Assembly: GCF_016865585.1 (NCBI RefSeq)
Contig: NZ_JAESND010000001.1
Span: 310,001-374,000 of the forward strand
Source of the DNA: Jeongeupia naejangsanensis
GTDB taxonomy: Bacteria; Pseudomonadota; Gammaproteobacteria; Burkholderiales; Chitinibacteraceae
Length of the DNA: 64,000 nucleotides
Direction of reading: 5' to 3'
Each line of letters begins with the position of its first letter. Within the stretch, counting starts at the first letter, position 1. The notes beneath the pieces are model-generated. The model searched no databases, was not told where the DNA came from, and saw only the letters and a program-made list of their open reading frames with translations. The position numbers and the translations under genes were made by a program. Of this stretch, positions 44,255-54,910 are shown one piece after another.

Positions 44255-45400
44255 ATGAATTTGTTGCCGTTTTTCAAACTGATGGCCGAACGACAGGCCT
44301 CGGACCTGTTCCTGTCGGCGGATTCGCCGATCGTCATCAAGATCAACGGCCAGTGCAACCCGGCCAACAACCAGGTGCTTGGCGCTGAACACGTCAAGCA
44401 TCTGGTTTACCAGCTGATGAGTACCGAGCAGATCGCACGCTTCGAGCAGGACTGGGAACTCAATTTCCGGCTGACCCTGCCGCAACTCGGCAACTTCCGC
44501 ATCAACGTGTTCCGCACGCGTGGCGCAGTGGCCATGGTCGCCCGATACATCCGCCAGCAGGCACAGAGCATCGACGCGCTCGGGCTGCCACCGGTGCTGC
44601 GTGACCTGATCATGGAAAAGCGCGGCATCATCCTTGTCGTCGGCGCCACCGGCTCAGGCAAGTCCTCGACCGTCTCGGCGATGCTCGAACACAGGAACAC
44701 CAATTACCCGGGCCACATCCTGACGATCGAAGATCCGATCGAGCAGCTCTACACCCACAAGCGCAGCCTGGTGAACCAGCGCGAAATCGGCGTCGACACC
44801 CACAGCTATTCCGAAGCGCTGAAAAACGCCATGCGCGAAGCCCCCGACGTCCTGATGATCGGCGAAATCCGTGACCGCGAAACGATGAACTACGCACTGC
44901 AGTACGCGCAGGCGGGGCACCTGTGCATTTCGACGCTGCATGCGAACAACAGCTACCACTCGCTCTCGCGCGTTGTGAACTTCTTCCCGCAGGATGCGCG
45001 CGAAGCACTGCTCTACGATTTGTCGACCGCCCTGACCGCCATCGTTTCACAGCGCCTCGTTCGCAATCGCGACGGCCAGCTGACGCCGGCAATCGAAATC
45101 ATGCTGAACACCAACCGCATCGCCGAACTGATCCGCAACGGCCAGCTCACCGACATCAAAGAGGCCATGGAGCAGACGCTGGCCGAGGGCTCGCAAACGT
45201 TCGAGCAGTCCCTGTATTCACTATACCGCAGCGGCCAGGTCGAACTCGACGAGGCGCTGCGCAACGCCGACTCGGCAACCAACCTCTCCTGGATGGTCAA
45301 CAACAGCCAGACGGCTCAGGAACAGGAGGCGGCTCGCAATATCGCCTCGATCGGCAAACAGCCCGAAAGCAGTACCGATTTCGACATCAAACTGCACTGA
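44255..45400 (+). CDS. pilU: Type IV pilus retraction ATPase PilU
   Basis: A 381-residue PilT/PilU-family secretion ATPase. Motifs: ASDLFLSADSPIVIKING at the start, Walker A GATGSGKSS, the Asp box LTIEDPIEQLYTHKRSL, Walker B DVLMIGEIRDRETM, and the His box TLHANNSYHSLSRVVNFFP. The length, the YTHKRSLVNQREIGVDTHSY stretch and the long C-terminus favour PilU over PilT (about 345). PilU works with PilT in pilus retraction. No pilT lies in the window. Confidence 0.88.
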   Translation: MNLLPFFKLMAERQASDLFLSADSPIVIKINGQCNPANNQVLGAEHVKHLVYQLMSTEQIARFEQDWELNFRLTLPQLGNFRINVFRTRGAVAMVARYIRQQAQSIDALGLPPVLRDLIMEKRGIILVVGATGSGKSSTVSAMLEHRNTNYPGHILTIEDPIEQLYTHKRSLVNQREIGVDTHSYSEALKNAMREAPDVLMIGEIRDRETMNYALQYAQAGHLCISTLHANNSYHSLSRVVNFFPQDAREALLYDLSTALTAIVSQRLVRNRDGQLTPAIEIMLNTNRIAELIRNGQLTDIKEAMEQTLAEGSQTFEQSLYSLYRSGQVELDEALRNADSATNLSWMVNNSQTAQEQEAARNIASIGKQPESSTDFDIKLH

Positions 45401-45434
45401 GCCGCGCCTCACCCGATGACTGCGACGCGCCGGG

Positions 45435-45965
45435 TCACGGCGTGACGTAGAACAGGTAATCCGCCTCGTAGGCCACTTGCCGCTTTTCACCGGCATTGGC
45501 CGACGCACAAGGCAAGGCTGGCGCCACGCCGCCCTTGGTATTGATGCGCTGGATGAAGCTGACCGCCACCATCCTGCCGGTCGCGGAGGCCGGATTCGCC
45601 TTCACCAGCTGCAACGGAATATTGCCCGGCTGCGGCGCCGGACTCACCGCAACCTGCGCGCCCGTCACCTTCGAGCCATCGGTCATTTCCCAGGTCGGGC
45701 CTGCATAGTACTTGCCGACCACACTCCGCCCCTGGTCGTACAGCACGGCTTTGGGACCTGCGAATATCCACTCGAACTGGCCTGCTGCGTCTTTTTTTGC
45801 CCGGCATTCATAAGTGATTTCACCCACCCCGGTCGTGTGCATCGCCAGCTCGTCAGGCGGACTGACGCGAATCGATTCAGGCAAGGAAGACTGCTGCATC
45901 GTGGGCGACGATGCGCAGGCAGTCAGCAGCAACAGGGAGGGCATGACAAGGTGCAGCGCATTCAT
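45435..45965 (-). CDS. DUF3455 lipoprotein
   Basis: A 176-residue protein starting at the ATG at 45965, with a lipobox (MNALHLVMPSLLLLTAC). The mature part is a DUF3455 domain: ITYECRAKKDAAGQFEWIFAGPKAVLYDQ, VGKYYAGPTWEMTDGSKVTG, MVAVSFIQRINTKGGVAP, and the end EADYLFYV. The function of the family is unknown. It stands alone, between pilU (convergent) and the ArsC-like gene (divergent). Confidence 0.85.
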   Translation of the reverse strand: MNALHLVMPSLLLLTACASSPTMQQSSLPESIRVSPPDELAMHTTGVGEITYECRAKKDAAGQFEWIFAGPKAVLYDQGRSVVGKYYAGPTWEMTDGSKVTGAQVAVSPAPQPGNIPLQLVKANPASATGRMVAVSFIQRINTKGGVAPALPCASANAGEKRQVAYEADYLFYVTP

Positions 45966-46108
45966 GATGGACTCCGTTCGGGTTGGCACTCGCCTCCTCG
46001 TACGGCGCAACCGACCCGCTGGATGCGCCAGAGGTCGAAGCCCTGACGAGCGGTAGGCGTCAAGCCGCCTGCCGTTTAGAATCGCTCCTTTTGCTCCACG
46101 AGTCCGAC

Positions 46109-47591
<1,483 letters not shown>

Positions 47592-47607
47592 CCGATTGGC
47601 TGTTCGT

Positions 47608-48915
47608 TTACGCTGGCTGCCAAACCGGCAGCCAGCTGCCGTCCGCAAACTCCGTCGCCACACCGATGCCCGGCACAGCGGCCAGACGGTCACCACAAAA
47701 CAGCAGCGGCGTCGAATCGCGCAACCAGGGCGGCACTGCGGCCTCCTGATACAGTGACTTGAGCAAACGCGTCGGGCCCTCCGCGCGCAAGCGCAAGCGC
47801 TCCCCTCCAGCCCGCGGCAGCAAGCGCCACGGACCAGCACCGTCCTCCGCCACCCCCCCCGTCCCCCGAATCCAGATCAATCGCCCCTGCTGCGCGCTGA
47901 TCCCGACCCCGGGCTCGACGGCTACCTCGCCGACAAACGGCCCTGCCGGCACGAAATGAACGCGCTGACGATAGCGTCGCACCCGCCGGCCGTGCCAGCA
48001 TAGCTCGGGCTGTGCATCGGCCTGCGCGTCGAGCTGCCGCACGAAGACATCGAAAGCCCGCGCATCGGCGACGATATCGTGACCACGCAACCAGCGTCGC
48101 AGCGCATTGCGCCGACGAAGGGGGCTCAGCAATGCTGCGGCCGCCAGATCGAAAGCACCGCCGACCGCGCAGACTACCAAATCCAGCTCGGCCAGTTCGG
48201 TCAGCAGCGCATCGGCCTCGGCCGCCTGTGCAGAAACACGGGCAAGCGAGGCGCCGACACCGGGATCGCGCCGCACCAACGCCGGCAGCACCTGATGACG
48301 CAGAAAATTGCGGGTAAAACGCGGGTCGGCGTTGCTCTCGTCTTCAATCCAATGCAGCGCATGAGCCTCGGCGTAAGTACGCAAGGCACTGCGCGGTACA
48401 TCCAGCAATGGGCGCAGCAATTTCAACGAGGGCGTCAGTTCGCGGCATGCCGGCATGGCCGCCATGCCAGCGAGTCCGTTACCGCGCAACACCTGCATCA
48501 ACACGGTTTCGGCCTGATCATCCTGATGATGGGCAAGGCAAAGCAGGTCGGCGTCGACGGATTCGAATGCGGCGTAGCGCGCCGCCCTAGCAGCCGCCTC
48601 GACCCCGAGCCCGGATCCGCGATCGACGCGAACCTCCCTCACCTTGCACGGCACGTTCAGCGCGTGCGCAATGGCAACGGCCGTTTCCGCCCATGCATCC
48701 GCATGCGGCGATAAACCGTGATGAACGTGAATGGCCGAGAGCGAGAAGCCGGACTCGGCACGCAAACCGGCCAGAAGGTGCAGCAGCACCACCGAATCAA
48801 GCCCGGCGGAAAGGCCCAGGCACAGGCACGCCGAGGGTGGCACTGCATGGCGGGTGAGGCAATCGCTCACTCGCCCGGCCAGATCACTGGATTGGAACTT
48901 CCTTGAACTGGCCAT
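47608..48915 (-). CDS. tilS: tRNA(Ile)-lysidine synthase
   Basis: A 435-residue TilS. The PP-loop region reads [18 protein letters not shown], so the usual SGGxDS is SAGLDS with Gly to Ala at the second position. [32 protein letters not shown] and [15 protein letters not shown] are the other family blocks. It converts C34 of tRNA-Ile2 to lysidine and is normally essential. The start at 48915 overlaps the accA 3' end by 32 nt. A run of 8 G on its coding strand lies at 47853-47860. Confidence 0.9.
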   Translation of the reverse strand: MASSRKFQSSDLAGRVSDCLTRHAVPPSACLCLGLSAGLDSVVLLHLLAGLRAESGFSLSAIHVHHGLSPHADAWAETAVAIAHALNVPCKVREVRVDRGSGLGVEAAARAARYAAFESVDADLLCLAHHQDDQAETVLMQVLRGNGLAGMAAMPACRELTPSLKLLRPLLDVPRSALRTYAEAHALHWIEDESNADPRFTRNFLRHQVLPALVRRDPGVGASLARVSAQAAEADALLTELAELDLVVCAVGGAFDLAAAALLSPLRRRNALRRWLRGHDIVADARAFDVFVRQLDAQADAQPELCWHGRRVRRYRQRVHFVPAGPFVGEVAVEPGVGISAQQGRLIWIRGTGGVAEDGAGPWRLLPRAGGERLRLRAEGPTRLLKSLYQEAAVPPWLRDSTPLLFCGDRLAAVPGIGVATEFADGSWLPVWQPA

Positions 48916-49852
48916 AGCCCATCAGGCGCTCGAAACGGGTTTCGAGCAGAGCGTCAATCGGCTTGTCGGCAACGCCCTTGAGCGCGTCGGCAATCGCCTT
49001 TTTCATCGCCTGCATCATCTGCGCATGATTGCGATGCGCACCGCCCACCGGCTCGGTGATGATCTTGTCGATCAGACCCAGCGTCTTCAGGCGGCCGGCG
49101 GTGATACCCAACGCCTCGGCGGCATCCGGTGCCTTTTCGGCGGTCTTCCACAGGATCGACGCGCAACCTTCGGGAGAAATGACCGAATACGTCGAGTACT
49201 GCAGCATCTGGACAAGATCGCCGACGGCAATCGCCAGCGCGCCACCCGAGCCGCCCTCGCCGATGACCGTAGTGATCACCGGCACGCGCAGCTTGGCCAT
49301 TTCGAACAGATTGCGGCCGATTGCCTCGGATTGACCGCGCTCTTCGGCACCAATGCCAGGATAGGCGCCCGGCGTATCCACGAAGGTGATTACCGGCAGG
49401 CCAAACTTCTCGGCCAGCTTCATCAGGCGCAAAGCCTTGCGATAACCTTCCGGACGCGGCATGCCGAAGTTGCGGAAAATCTTTTCCTTGGTGTCGCGGC
49501 CTTTCTGATGGCCGATCACCATTACCGACTGGCCGTTGAAACGCGCCAGGCCACCGACAATGGCATGATCATCGGCGAAAGCGCGATCACCGTGCAGCTC
49601 TTCGAAATCGGTAAAGATCGCGCCGAGATAATCCAGCGTATAGGGACGCTGCGGATGACGGGCAACCTGGGAAATCTGCCATGGCGTGAGCTTGGCGTAG
49701 ATCGTTTTGGTCAGCTCTTGGCTCTTCTTTTCCAGATGGCCGATCTCGACGGAGATGTCGACAGCGGAGTCATCCTGAACGTAGCGCAGCTCTTCGATCT
49801 TGTTTTCGAGCTCAGCAATCGGCTGCTCGAAATCGAGGAATGTGGTTTTCAT
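48884..49852 (-). CDS. accA: Acetyl-CoA carboxylase carboxyltransferase subunit alpha
   Basis: A 322-residue AccA. It begins [21 protein letters not shown], and has [70 protein letters not shown] and [14 protein letters not shown]. It is the alpha carboxyltransferase subunit that makes malonyl-CoA for fatty-acid synthesis. Its 3' end overlaps the start of tilS, which suggests coupling. Confidence 0.96.
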   Translation of the reverse strand: MKTTFLDFEQPIAELENKIEELRYVQDDSAVDISVEIGHLEKKSQELTKTIYAKLTPWQISQVARHPQRPYTLDYLGAIFTDFEELHGDRAFADDHAIVGGLARFNGQSVMVIGHQKGRDTKEKIFRNFGMPRPEGYRKALRLMKLAEKFGLPVITFVDTPGAYPGIGAEERGQSEAIGRNLFEMAKLRVPVITTVIGEGGSGGALAIAVGDLVQMLQYSTYSVISPEGCASILWKTAEKAPDAAEALGITAGRLKTLGLIDKIITEPVGGAHRNHAQMMQAMKKAIADALKGVADKPIDALLETRFERLMGYGQFKEVPIQ

Positions 49853-50066
49853 GTTTGCTCGGTTCTCCCCGCGGCGCGCACGCGGCGCCAACCCTGGGCC
49901 GGGTCAAAATTGCGCAACTATACAGCAAGCCTTGGCCACCATGAAGCGGCAGACAATGCCGCACAACCGGGAACCAGACCCCATCATAGCGCCCTGCCGC
50001 CGGCGCCCTGATGTTTCCCCGCGTCGGCAAGGCCATTCGGCGGCGATGATCGTGTGCGTATTTCGC

Positions 50067-50093
50067 TAAAGTTTTTCGTCGGCCAGCCGATAC
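50067..50093 (+). promoter_or_regulatory. Sigma-28 (FliA) promoter of flgM
   Basis: TAAA (50067-50070), a 15-bp spacer and GCCGATAC (50086-50093) match the FliA consensus TAAA-N15-GCCGATAA at all but the last base. It lies 60 bp before flgM. FliA-driven flgM is a common class 3 feedback circuit. Confidence 0.82.
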
Positions 50094-50152
50094 AGCGCAT
50101 AATCAGCACCGAAACCAGCCACGGACACATGCCGGGGCCAAGAGGACTTCAC

Positions 50153-50431
50153 ATGAAAATCGACCCGTCTACCCGGGCGCCCATTGCGCAGCCGACGCGC
50201 AACACCGAGCGCACCAGTCAGACCGGCAACGCCGTTCCGGCCGATGATCTCAGCGTCAGCATCAACCCGGCGGCAGCCGAGCTCGGCCAGACCGATTCGG
50301 CCGGCGCCCCGTTCGACAGCGAACGCGTTGCCGCACTGCGCCAGGCGATTGCCGAAGGCCGTTTCAGCGTGCGCGCCGATGCCATCGCCGACAAGCTGAT
50401 CGACAGCGTCAAGGAACTGCTGGGCCGCTAA
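50153..50431 (+). CDS. flgM: Anti-sigma-28 factor FlgM
   Basis: A 92-residue FlgM starting at the ATG at 50153. The N-terminal half is disordered and polar (MKIDPSTRAPIAQPTRNTERT). The C-terminal half has the sigma-28-binding helices RVAALRQAIAEGRFSVRADAIADKLIDSVKELL. FlgM holds FliA until the hook is complete and is then exported. A FliA promoter lies upstream, and flgN follows 16 nt later. Confidence 0.92.
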   Translation: MKIDPSTRAPIAQPTRNTERTSQTGNAVPADDLSVSINPAAAELGQTDSAGAPFDSERVAALRQAIAEGRFSVRADAIADKLIDSVKELLGR

Positions 50432-50447
50432 CGCGGTCAACGCAAGC

Positions 50448-50912
50448 ATGAACAGTCTTCCAGATTGGTCCGCACAACTTGGCGCGGCCACCGATGCCTA
50501 CAAGCACCTCGTCCAGCTGTTGCAGGACGAGCAGCACTGCCTGACCCACAACCAGCCCGATACGCTGACCGGCCTGCTTGCCGAAAAGCAGAAAGCGGCA
50601 CTGGTCGCAGACACCACCGGCAACGCACTCAATAGTGCCTTCGCGTCACTGGGACTCGAAAACGGCCCCGCCATCGCCGAATGGCTTGCCGCCAACCGGC
50701 CGGGCCTGCTGCTGTCGTGGCAGCAATTGCTGGAACACGTACGCCAAGCCTCGCTACTCAATCAATGCAACGGCAAGCTGATCGAATCCCGCCGCCAGGC
50801 GCTCGACACGCTCGTCTACACCCTCGCCGCCGGCCAGGATGACGCACTGGGTTACTCGCAGCAAGGCCAGCTGCAGGGCGGTGTCAACCGCCATATCGCC
50901 GACAAGGCCTAG
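50448..50912 (+). CDS. flgN: Flagellar export chaperone FlgN
   Basis: A 154-residue, mostly helical protein: WSAQLGAATDAYKHLVQLLQDEQHCL, LLAEKQKAALVADTTG, NQCNGKLIESRRQALDTLVYTLAAGQD. This is the FlgN pattern for binding the hook-junction proteins FlgK and FlgL. The typical end GYSQQGQ is present. It is paired with flgM. Confidence 0.9.
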   Translation: MNSLPDWSAQLGAATDAYKHLVQLLQDEQHCLTHNQPDTLTGLLAEKQKAALVADTTGNALNSAFASLGLENGPAIAEWLAANRPGLLLSWQQLLEHVRQASLLNQCNGKLIESRRQALDTLVYTLAAGQDDALGYSQQGQLQGGVNRHIADKA

Positions 50913-50914
50913 CC

Positions 50915-51433
50915 TCACTTCCCCTGTGCGAACACGGTTCGCGCGCCCTCGAAACGACTCGAGAAATACGGCAGATTCATCGACTCGACCCGGATCTTGC
51001 CGCGACTCGACGGCGCATGGACGAACTTGCCGTCGCCAAGATAGATCCCGACGTGCGAGTACGGCTTTCCCTGCGTATTGAAAAACACCAGATCACCGGC
51101 CTGAAGCCGGTCTTGCGCCACCGGACGCGTCCGTGATGCGATATCCGCGGCGGTGCGCGGCAAATCGATACCCAGCGCATTCTTGTAGACGAAGCGCACC
51201 ATCCCGCTGCAATCGAGCCCGGCTTCCGGGTTGTTGCCGCCGAACTGGTAGCCCACGTCAAGCAGTCCGAGCGAGTACATGACGATTTCACGGCCGTCGC
51301 CCTGCGCTTCGATATGCGCGAGACTGCGGTCGACCGGCTGCGGCTTGCGCGGCGGCGTAGTCGTGCAGGCGGCCAGCGCCAAGCCGGCAAGAACAAAAAC
51401 GAGGCGAGCCCGCGAAGCCATCGACGCAATCAT
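50915..51433 (-). CDS. NlpC/P60 lipoprotein peptidase
   Basis: A 172-residue lipoprotein with MASRARLVFVLAGLALAAC (lipobox LAAC). The NlpC/P60 domain has the catalytic cysteine in GLDCSGMVRFVYKNA, histidine in YSHVGIYLGDGKFVHAPS, and the last polar residue in HAPSS. It cleaves peptidoglycan stem peptides at D-Glu-mDAP. The start is 51433 or 51421; no ribosome-binding site decides between them. It is convergent with flgN, with 2 nt between. Confidence 0.9.
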   Translation of the reverse strand: MIASMASRARLVFVLAGLALAACTTTPPRKPQPVDRSLAHIEAQGDGREIVMYSLGLLDVGYQFGGNNPEAGLDCSGMVRFVYKNALGIDLPRTAADIASRTRPVAQDRLQAGDLVFFNTQGKPYSHVGIYLGDGKFVHAPSSRGKIRVESMNLPYFSSRFEGARTVFAQGK

Positions 51434-51502
51434 TGAGGTACCGTAGCAAACAACCGAACGAGCGAAATCATGCGGCCTTGCGGCGCAAGCAACAAGCGGA
51501 CA

Positions 51503-51518
51503 ATGTTACGTATAACAT
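51503..51518. promoter_or_regulatory. GntR-type operator upstream of gntR
   Basis: ATGTTACGTATAACAT is a perfect palindrome 29 bp before the gntR ATG. It matches the E. coli GntR box (ATGTTACCGGTAACAT) at 13 of 16 positions, and suggests autoregulation. Confidence 0.75.
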
Positions 51519-51546
51519 TCGCCCGCATCGCTGATACCTTCAAGTA

Positions 51547-52560
51547 ATGAGTCACACCAAACGCCCCACCCTGCAGGACATTGCCGACCTGACCGGCGTC
51601 ACCAAAATGACCGTCAGCCGCTATCTGCGCGATCCGAACATGGTGTCGCCCCCCTTGCGCGACGCAATCCAGCAAGCGGTCGAGGCGCTTGGCTACATCC
51701 CGAGCCGGGCGCCGGATATCCTTTCCAGGGCACGCAGCCACGCCATCGGCGTGTTGCTGCCGTCGATTTCCAATCAGGTATTTTCGGCGCTGATCCGGGG
51801 CGTGGAATCGGTCACCGAGCCGGCAGGCTACCAGACACTGTACGCCCACTTCGGTTACGACCCGCACATCGAAGAAGCCCGCATCGCCACGCTGTTGTCG
51901 TTCCATGTCGACGGACTGATCCTGTCCGAGACCCTGCATACCGACCGTACACTACGCATGATCCAGACCGCCGGCATTCCTGTCGTCGAGGTCATGGAGA
52001 CGCCGGCCGCACCGATCGACCTCGCCGTCGGGCTTGATCACGTTGCAGCGGCACGGGCGATGACCGAAGCGATGATCGCCACCGGCAAACGACACATCGT
52101 TTACCTTGCCGCCCGGCTCGACAGCCGGACACGCCAGCGCATCGCCGGCTACAGCCAGGCGCTGGCCTCGGCCGGACTCCCTGCTCATGTTGTCGAAACG
52201 GAAGCACCATCGACCTTCACGCTGGGCTCGACACTGGCCGGACGCGCGCTTGCAGAAACCCCGGAACTGGATGGCTTGTTCTGCACCAATGACGACATTG
52301 CCGCCGGCGCGATGCTCGCCTGCCAGCAACAGGGTCGACTTGTGCCGGATGATGTCGCCATTGCCGGCTATAACGCGCTCGACATCGGCCAGGCCCTATC
52401 GCCGCGACTGGCCAGCGTGATCACGCCACGCGAAGCGATCGGTCGCGTCGCCGCAGAACGCCTGCTTGGCCGCCTCGCAGGCCGGGATTATCCGGACCGC
52501 GTCGTCGACCTGGGTTATACGCTGGCGCTGGGCGGCAGCGTTGTCGCGCCCTCTGCCTGA
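51547..52560 (+). CDS. gntR: Gluconate-utilisation repressor, LacI family
   Basis: A 337-residue LacI-family regulator. The helix-turn-helix is TLQDIADLTGVTKMTVSRYLRDP, and the hinge region is ALGYIPSRAPDILSRARSHAIGVLLPSI. The periplasmic-binding-protein-like core has LDGLFCTNDDIAAGAMLACQQQG. The sequence resembles E. coli GntR throughout. It is divergent in orientation from the gntK/gntP genes, and matching GntR boxes lie upstream of both. Confidence 0.92.
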   Translation: MSHTKRPTLQDIADLTGVTKMTVSRYLRDPNMVSPPLRDAIQQAVEALGYIPSRAPDILSRARSHAIGVLLPSISNQVFSALIRGVESVTEPAGYQTLYAHFGYDPHIEEARIATLLSFHVDGLILSETLHTDRTLRMIQTAGIPVVEVMETPAAPIDLAVGLDHVAAARAMTEAMIATGKRHIVYLAARLDSRTRQRIAGYSQALASAGLPAHVVETEAPSTFTLGSTLAGRALAETPELDGLFCTNDDIAAGAMLACQQQGRLVPDDVAIAGYNALDIGQALSPRLASVITPREAIGRVAAERLLGRLAGRDYPDRVVDLGYTLALGGSVVAPSA

Positions 52561-52591
52561 CGACGCACAAGCAGTCCCCGGTGATCAAAAG

Positions 52592-52618
52592 AAAAGCCCC
52601 GCGGCATGCGGGGCTTTT
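52592..52618. terminator. Terminator between gntR and gntP
   Basis: AAAAGCCCCGC (52592-52602) pairs perfectly with GCGGGGCTTTT (52608-52618), loop of 5 nt. It lies between convergent genes and can serve both. Confidence 0.85.
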
Positions 52619-52662
52619 GAAAGCAAAAGGGTCTTTTGCCAAACAAGCGTTACGGACTTGCT

Positions 52663-54009
52663 TTACACAATCAGGCTGAGCAAAAGAATGAATACCAGGC
52701 CGGCTACGGAAATAATGGTTTCAAGCAAAGTCCACGTTGCAAATGTTTCCTTCATGCTCAAGCCGAAATATTCCTTGAACATCCAGAAGCCCGCATCGTT
52801 AACATGAGACGCAATCAAGCTCCCCGCACCGGTCGCAAGAACGACCAGCGCAAGATTGACGTCCGTTTGCCCCAACAACGGAATGACCAAGCCAGCAGTG
52901 GTCAAAGCGGCGACCGTGGCAGAACCAAGCGAAATACGCAAGATAGCGGCGATCATCCAGGCGAGGAAAATGGGTGACAAAGAAGTATCTTTGAACAATT
53001 CGGCCACATAGCCGCCCACACCACCATTGATCAACACTTGCTTGAAGGCACCGCCGCCACCGATGATCAAAAGCATCATCCCGATATGCGCAATGGAGGT
53101 CGTGCAAGATTCCATCACCGTCTTGATCGGAATTTTTCTTGCCAAGCCCATGGTGTAAATGGCAACCAGCAACGAAATCAGCATTGCAGTACCGGCATCA
53201 CCAACAAAGCGGATTGCAGCCAGGAAATGATTATCTTCGATGCCTACTGTCTTTTGCAGCAACGTAATGGCCGTTGCAATCGACATCAAAATGACAGGCA
53301 GCAACGCCGTAAATACACTGATTCCAAACTCGGGCGTCTCTTCCAGCTTGAATGACTTTTGCTCCCCCAGCGAAGCGATGTTGCCCGTCTTGGTGAACGA
53401 ATCGGGCACCAGCTTCTTGGCAACGATTGTGAACAGCGGACCAGCCAGAATAACGGTTGGGATGGCGACGATGAAGCCATACAGCAGCACTTCGCCAATG
53501 TTTGCACCATACTCGCCCGCAATGACGGTGGGACCCGGGTGCGGCGGCAAGAACCCGTGCGTCACAGACAATGCTGCAGCCATCGGGATGCCGAGGTACA
53601 GAATGGAAACCCTCAGCTCTCTTGAAATCGCAAACACGATCGGAATCAGCAGTACAAGGCCGACCTCGAAAAACAGCGCTACACCAATGATGAAGGAAGC
53701 AGCAACGACCGCCCACTGGATGTTTTTCTCACCGAACTTCTTGATGAGCGTCATTGCAATTCGCTGCGCACCACCTGCGTCAGCAATCAACTTGCCCATC
53801 ATCGCGCCAAGACCGAAAATCAACGCCAAGTGACCAAGCGTCCCGCCCAACCCCGCTTCAATCGTTTTAACAATGTCCTTCAGCGGCATCCCAAGCGCCA
53901 GAGCAACACCAAAAGAAACAATAATCAATGAGATGAACGTATTCAGTTTGAATCTCATGATCAAAACAAGCAAAGCTAAAATGCCAAAACCCACAATGAC
54001 TAACGGCAT
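52663..54009 (-). CDS. GntP-family gluconate:H+ symporter
   Basis: A 448-residue transporter with 12-14 membrane segments. GGAGGG lies 7 nt before the ATG at 54009; the upstream TTG that extends the frame falls in that ribosome-binding site. GntP-family blocks: FGLGAMMGKLIADAGGAQRIA, VTHGFLPPHPGPTVIAGEYGANIGE, GSATVAALTTAGLV, and ASHVNDAGFWMFKEYFG. It imports gluconate. The gene is clearly more AT-rich than its neighbours. A terminator separates it from gntK. Confidence 0.93.
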   Translation of the reverse strand: MPLVIVGFGILALLVLIMRFKLNTFISLIIVSFGVALALGMPLKDIVKTIEAGLGGTLGHLALIFGLGAMMGKLIADAGGAQRIAMTLIKKFGEKNIQWAVVAASFIIGVALFFEVGLVLLIPIVFAISRELRVSILYLGIPMAAALSVTHGFLPPHPGPTVIAGEYGANIGEVLLYGFIVAIPTVILAGPLFTIVAKKLVPDSFTKTGNIASLGEQKSFKLEETPEFGISVFTALLPVILMSIATAITLLQKTVGIEDNHFLAAIRFVGDAGTAMLISLLVAIYTMGLARKIPIKTVMESCTTSIAHIGMMLLIIGGGGAFKQVLINGGVGGYVAELFKDTSLSPIFLAWMIAAILRISLGSATVAALTTAGLVIPLLGQTDVNLALVVLATGAGSLIASHVNDAGFWMFKEYFGLSMKETFATWTLLETIISVAGLVFILLLSLIV

Positions 54010-54187
54010 TATCAAACCCTCCAAATCGTCAGTTTTCCAGCCCTTTTCTTACTAGCCACATCGGCATCGATACCGGACATATAACCAGTCATCTTGCAAT
54101 CCTGCCCCTGTCGGTGGCACTTTCCGTGGCCGCCATAAATCGCCCACGTCCTTTTGAACATCGACGAAAAAAAGCTGGATCAATAAT

Positions 54188-54212
54188 CAAAAATCCCCTT
54201 ACGCAGCGGGGA
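54188..54212 (-). terminator. Terminator after gntK
   Basis: TCCCC (54194-54198) pairs with GGGGA (54208-54212). On the minus strand TTTTTGATTATTG follows. It lies 6 nt after the gntK stop, so gntP needs read-through or its own promoter in 54010-54187. Confidence 0.65.
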
Positions 54213-54217
54213 CTTTT

Positions 54218-54730
54218 TCAAGCAACCGCCCGAACCGCCGCCAGCGCCTGCGCCAGCACCGACTCGAAATCGCCATCGATCGAGACGTGGATCACGTCCG
54301 GCTCGTCGGCCCCCGGCACTTCGAGTGCGTCGAACTGGCTCTGCAGCATCCCGGCCTTCTGGTAATGCCCCTGCCGCGCCTTCATGCGCTCGAGAATCAA
54401 CTCATAGCTGCCTTCCATGAATACAAAGGTCAGCTTGTCGTTGCCCTGGCGAATCCGGTCGCGGTAGGCCTTCTTCAGCGCCGAACAAACGATCACTGCG
54501 GTTTCGTTTTTGCGGTCGACCGCGAACACCGCGTCGTTGATCCGCTCCAGCCAAGGTGCGCGGTCATCATCATTCAGCGGTGTGCCGCTGCCCATCTTGA
54601 CGATATTGGCGCGTGGATGCAGATCGTCGCCATCGATGAACTTGGCACTGATGGCTTGTGCCAGCGCCGCGCCGATACTCGACTTGCCGCTGCTCGACAC
54701 CCCCATCACCACGTAGCTTTTCCCGGACAT
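54218..54730 (-). CDS. gntK: Gluconokinase
   Basis: A 170-residue gluconate kinase with the P-loop MGVSSSGKSSIGAAL, the substrate region FIDGDDLHPRANIVKMGSGTPLNDDDRAPWLERI, and VFMEGSYELILERMKARQGHYQKAGMLQSQF, all typical of GntK/IdnK. It phosphorylates gluconate to 6-phosphogluconate. A perfect GntR-type box lies upstream at 54895-54910. Confidence 0.95.
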   Translation of the reverse strand: MSGKSYVVMGVSSSGKSSIGAALAQAISAKFIDGDDLHPRANIVKMGSGTPLNDDDRAPWLERINDAVFAVDRKNETAVIVCSALKKAYRDRIRQGNDKLTFVFMEGSYELILERMKARQGHYQKAGMLQSQFDALEVPGADEPDVIHVSIDGDFESVLAQALAAVRAVA

Positions 54731-54894
54731 CTGTTAGTACTCCTGTTTGCATTGGATCGACTCATCACCCAACTGCGGATACTTGCGCCAGCTCGGAGCG
54801 AACCGGGCTGACCTCGCACTTGGGGTTATTGCAATAGGCACCCTTTTGGATAGGGACTCTTCTTGATAGGCACTCTTCTGGTGCTGCTGCCAGC

Positions 54895-54910
54895 ATGTTA
54901 CCGGTAACGT
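54895..54910. promoter_or_regulatory. GntR-type operator upstream of gntK
   Basis: ATGTTACCGGTAACGT matches the E. coli GntR box at 15 of 16 positions. It lies about 165 bp before gntK. Together with the box before gntR it marks a local GntR regulon. Confidence 0.82.
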
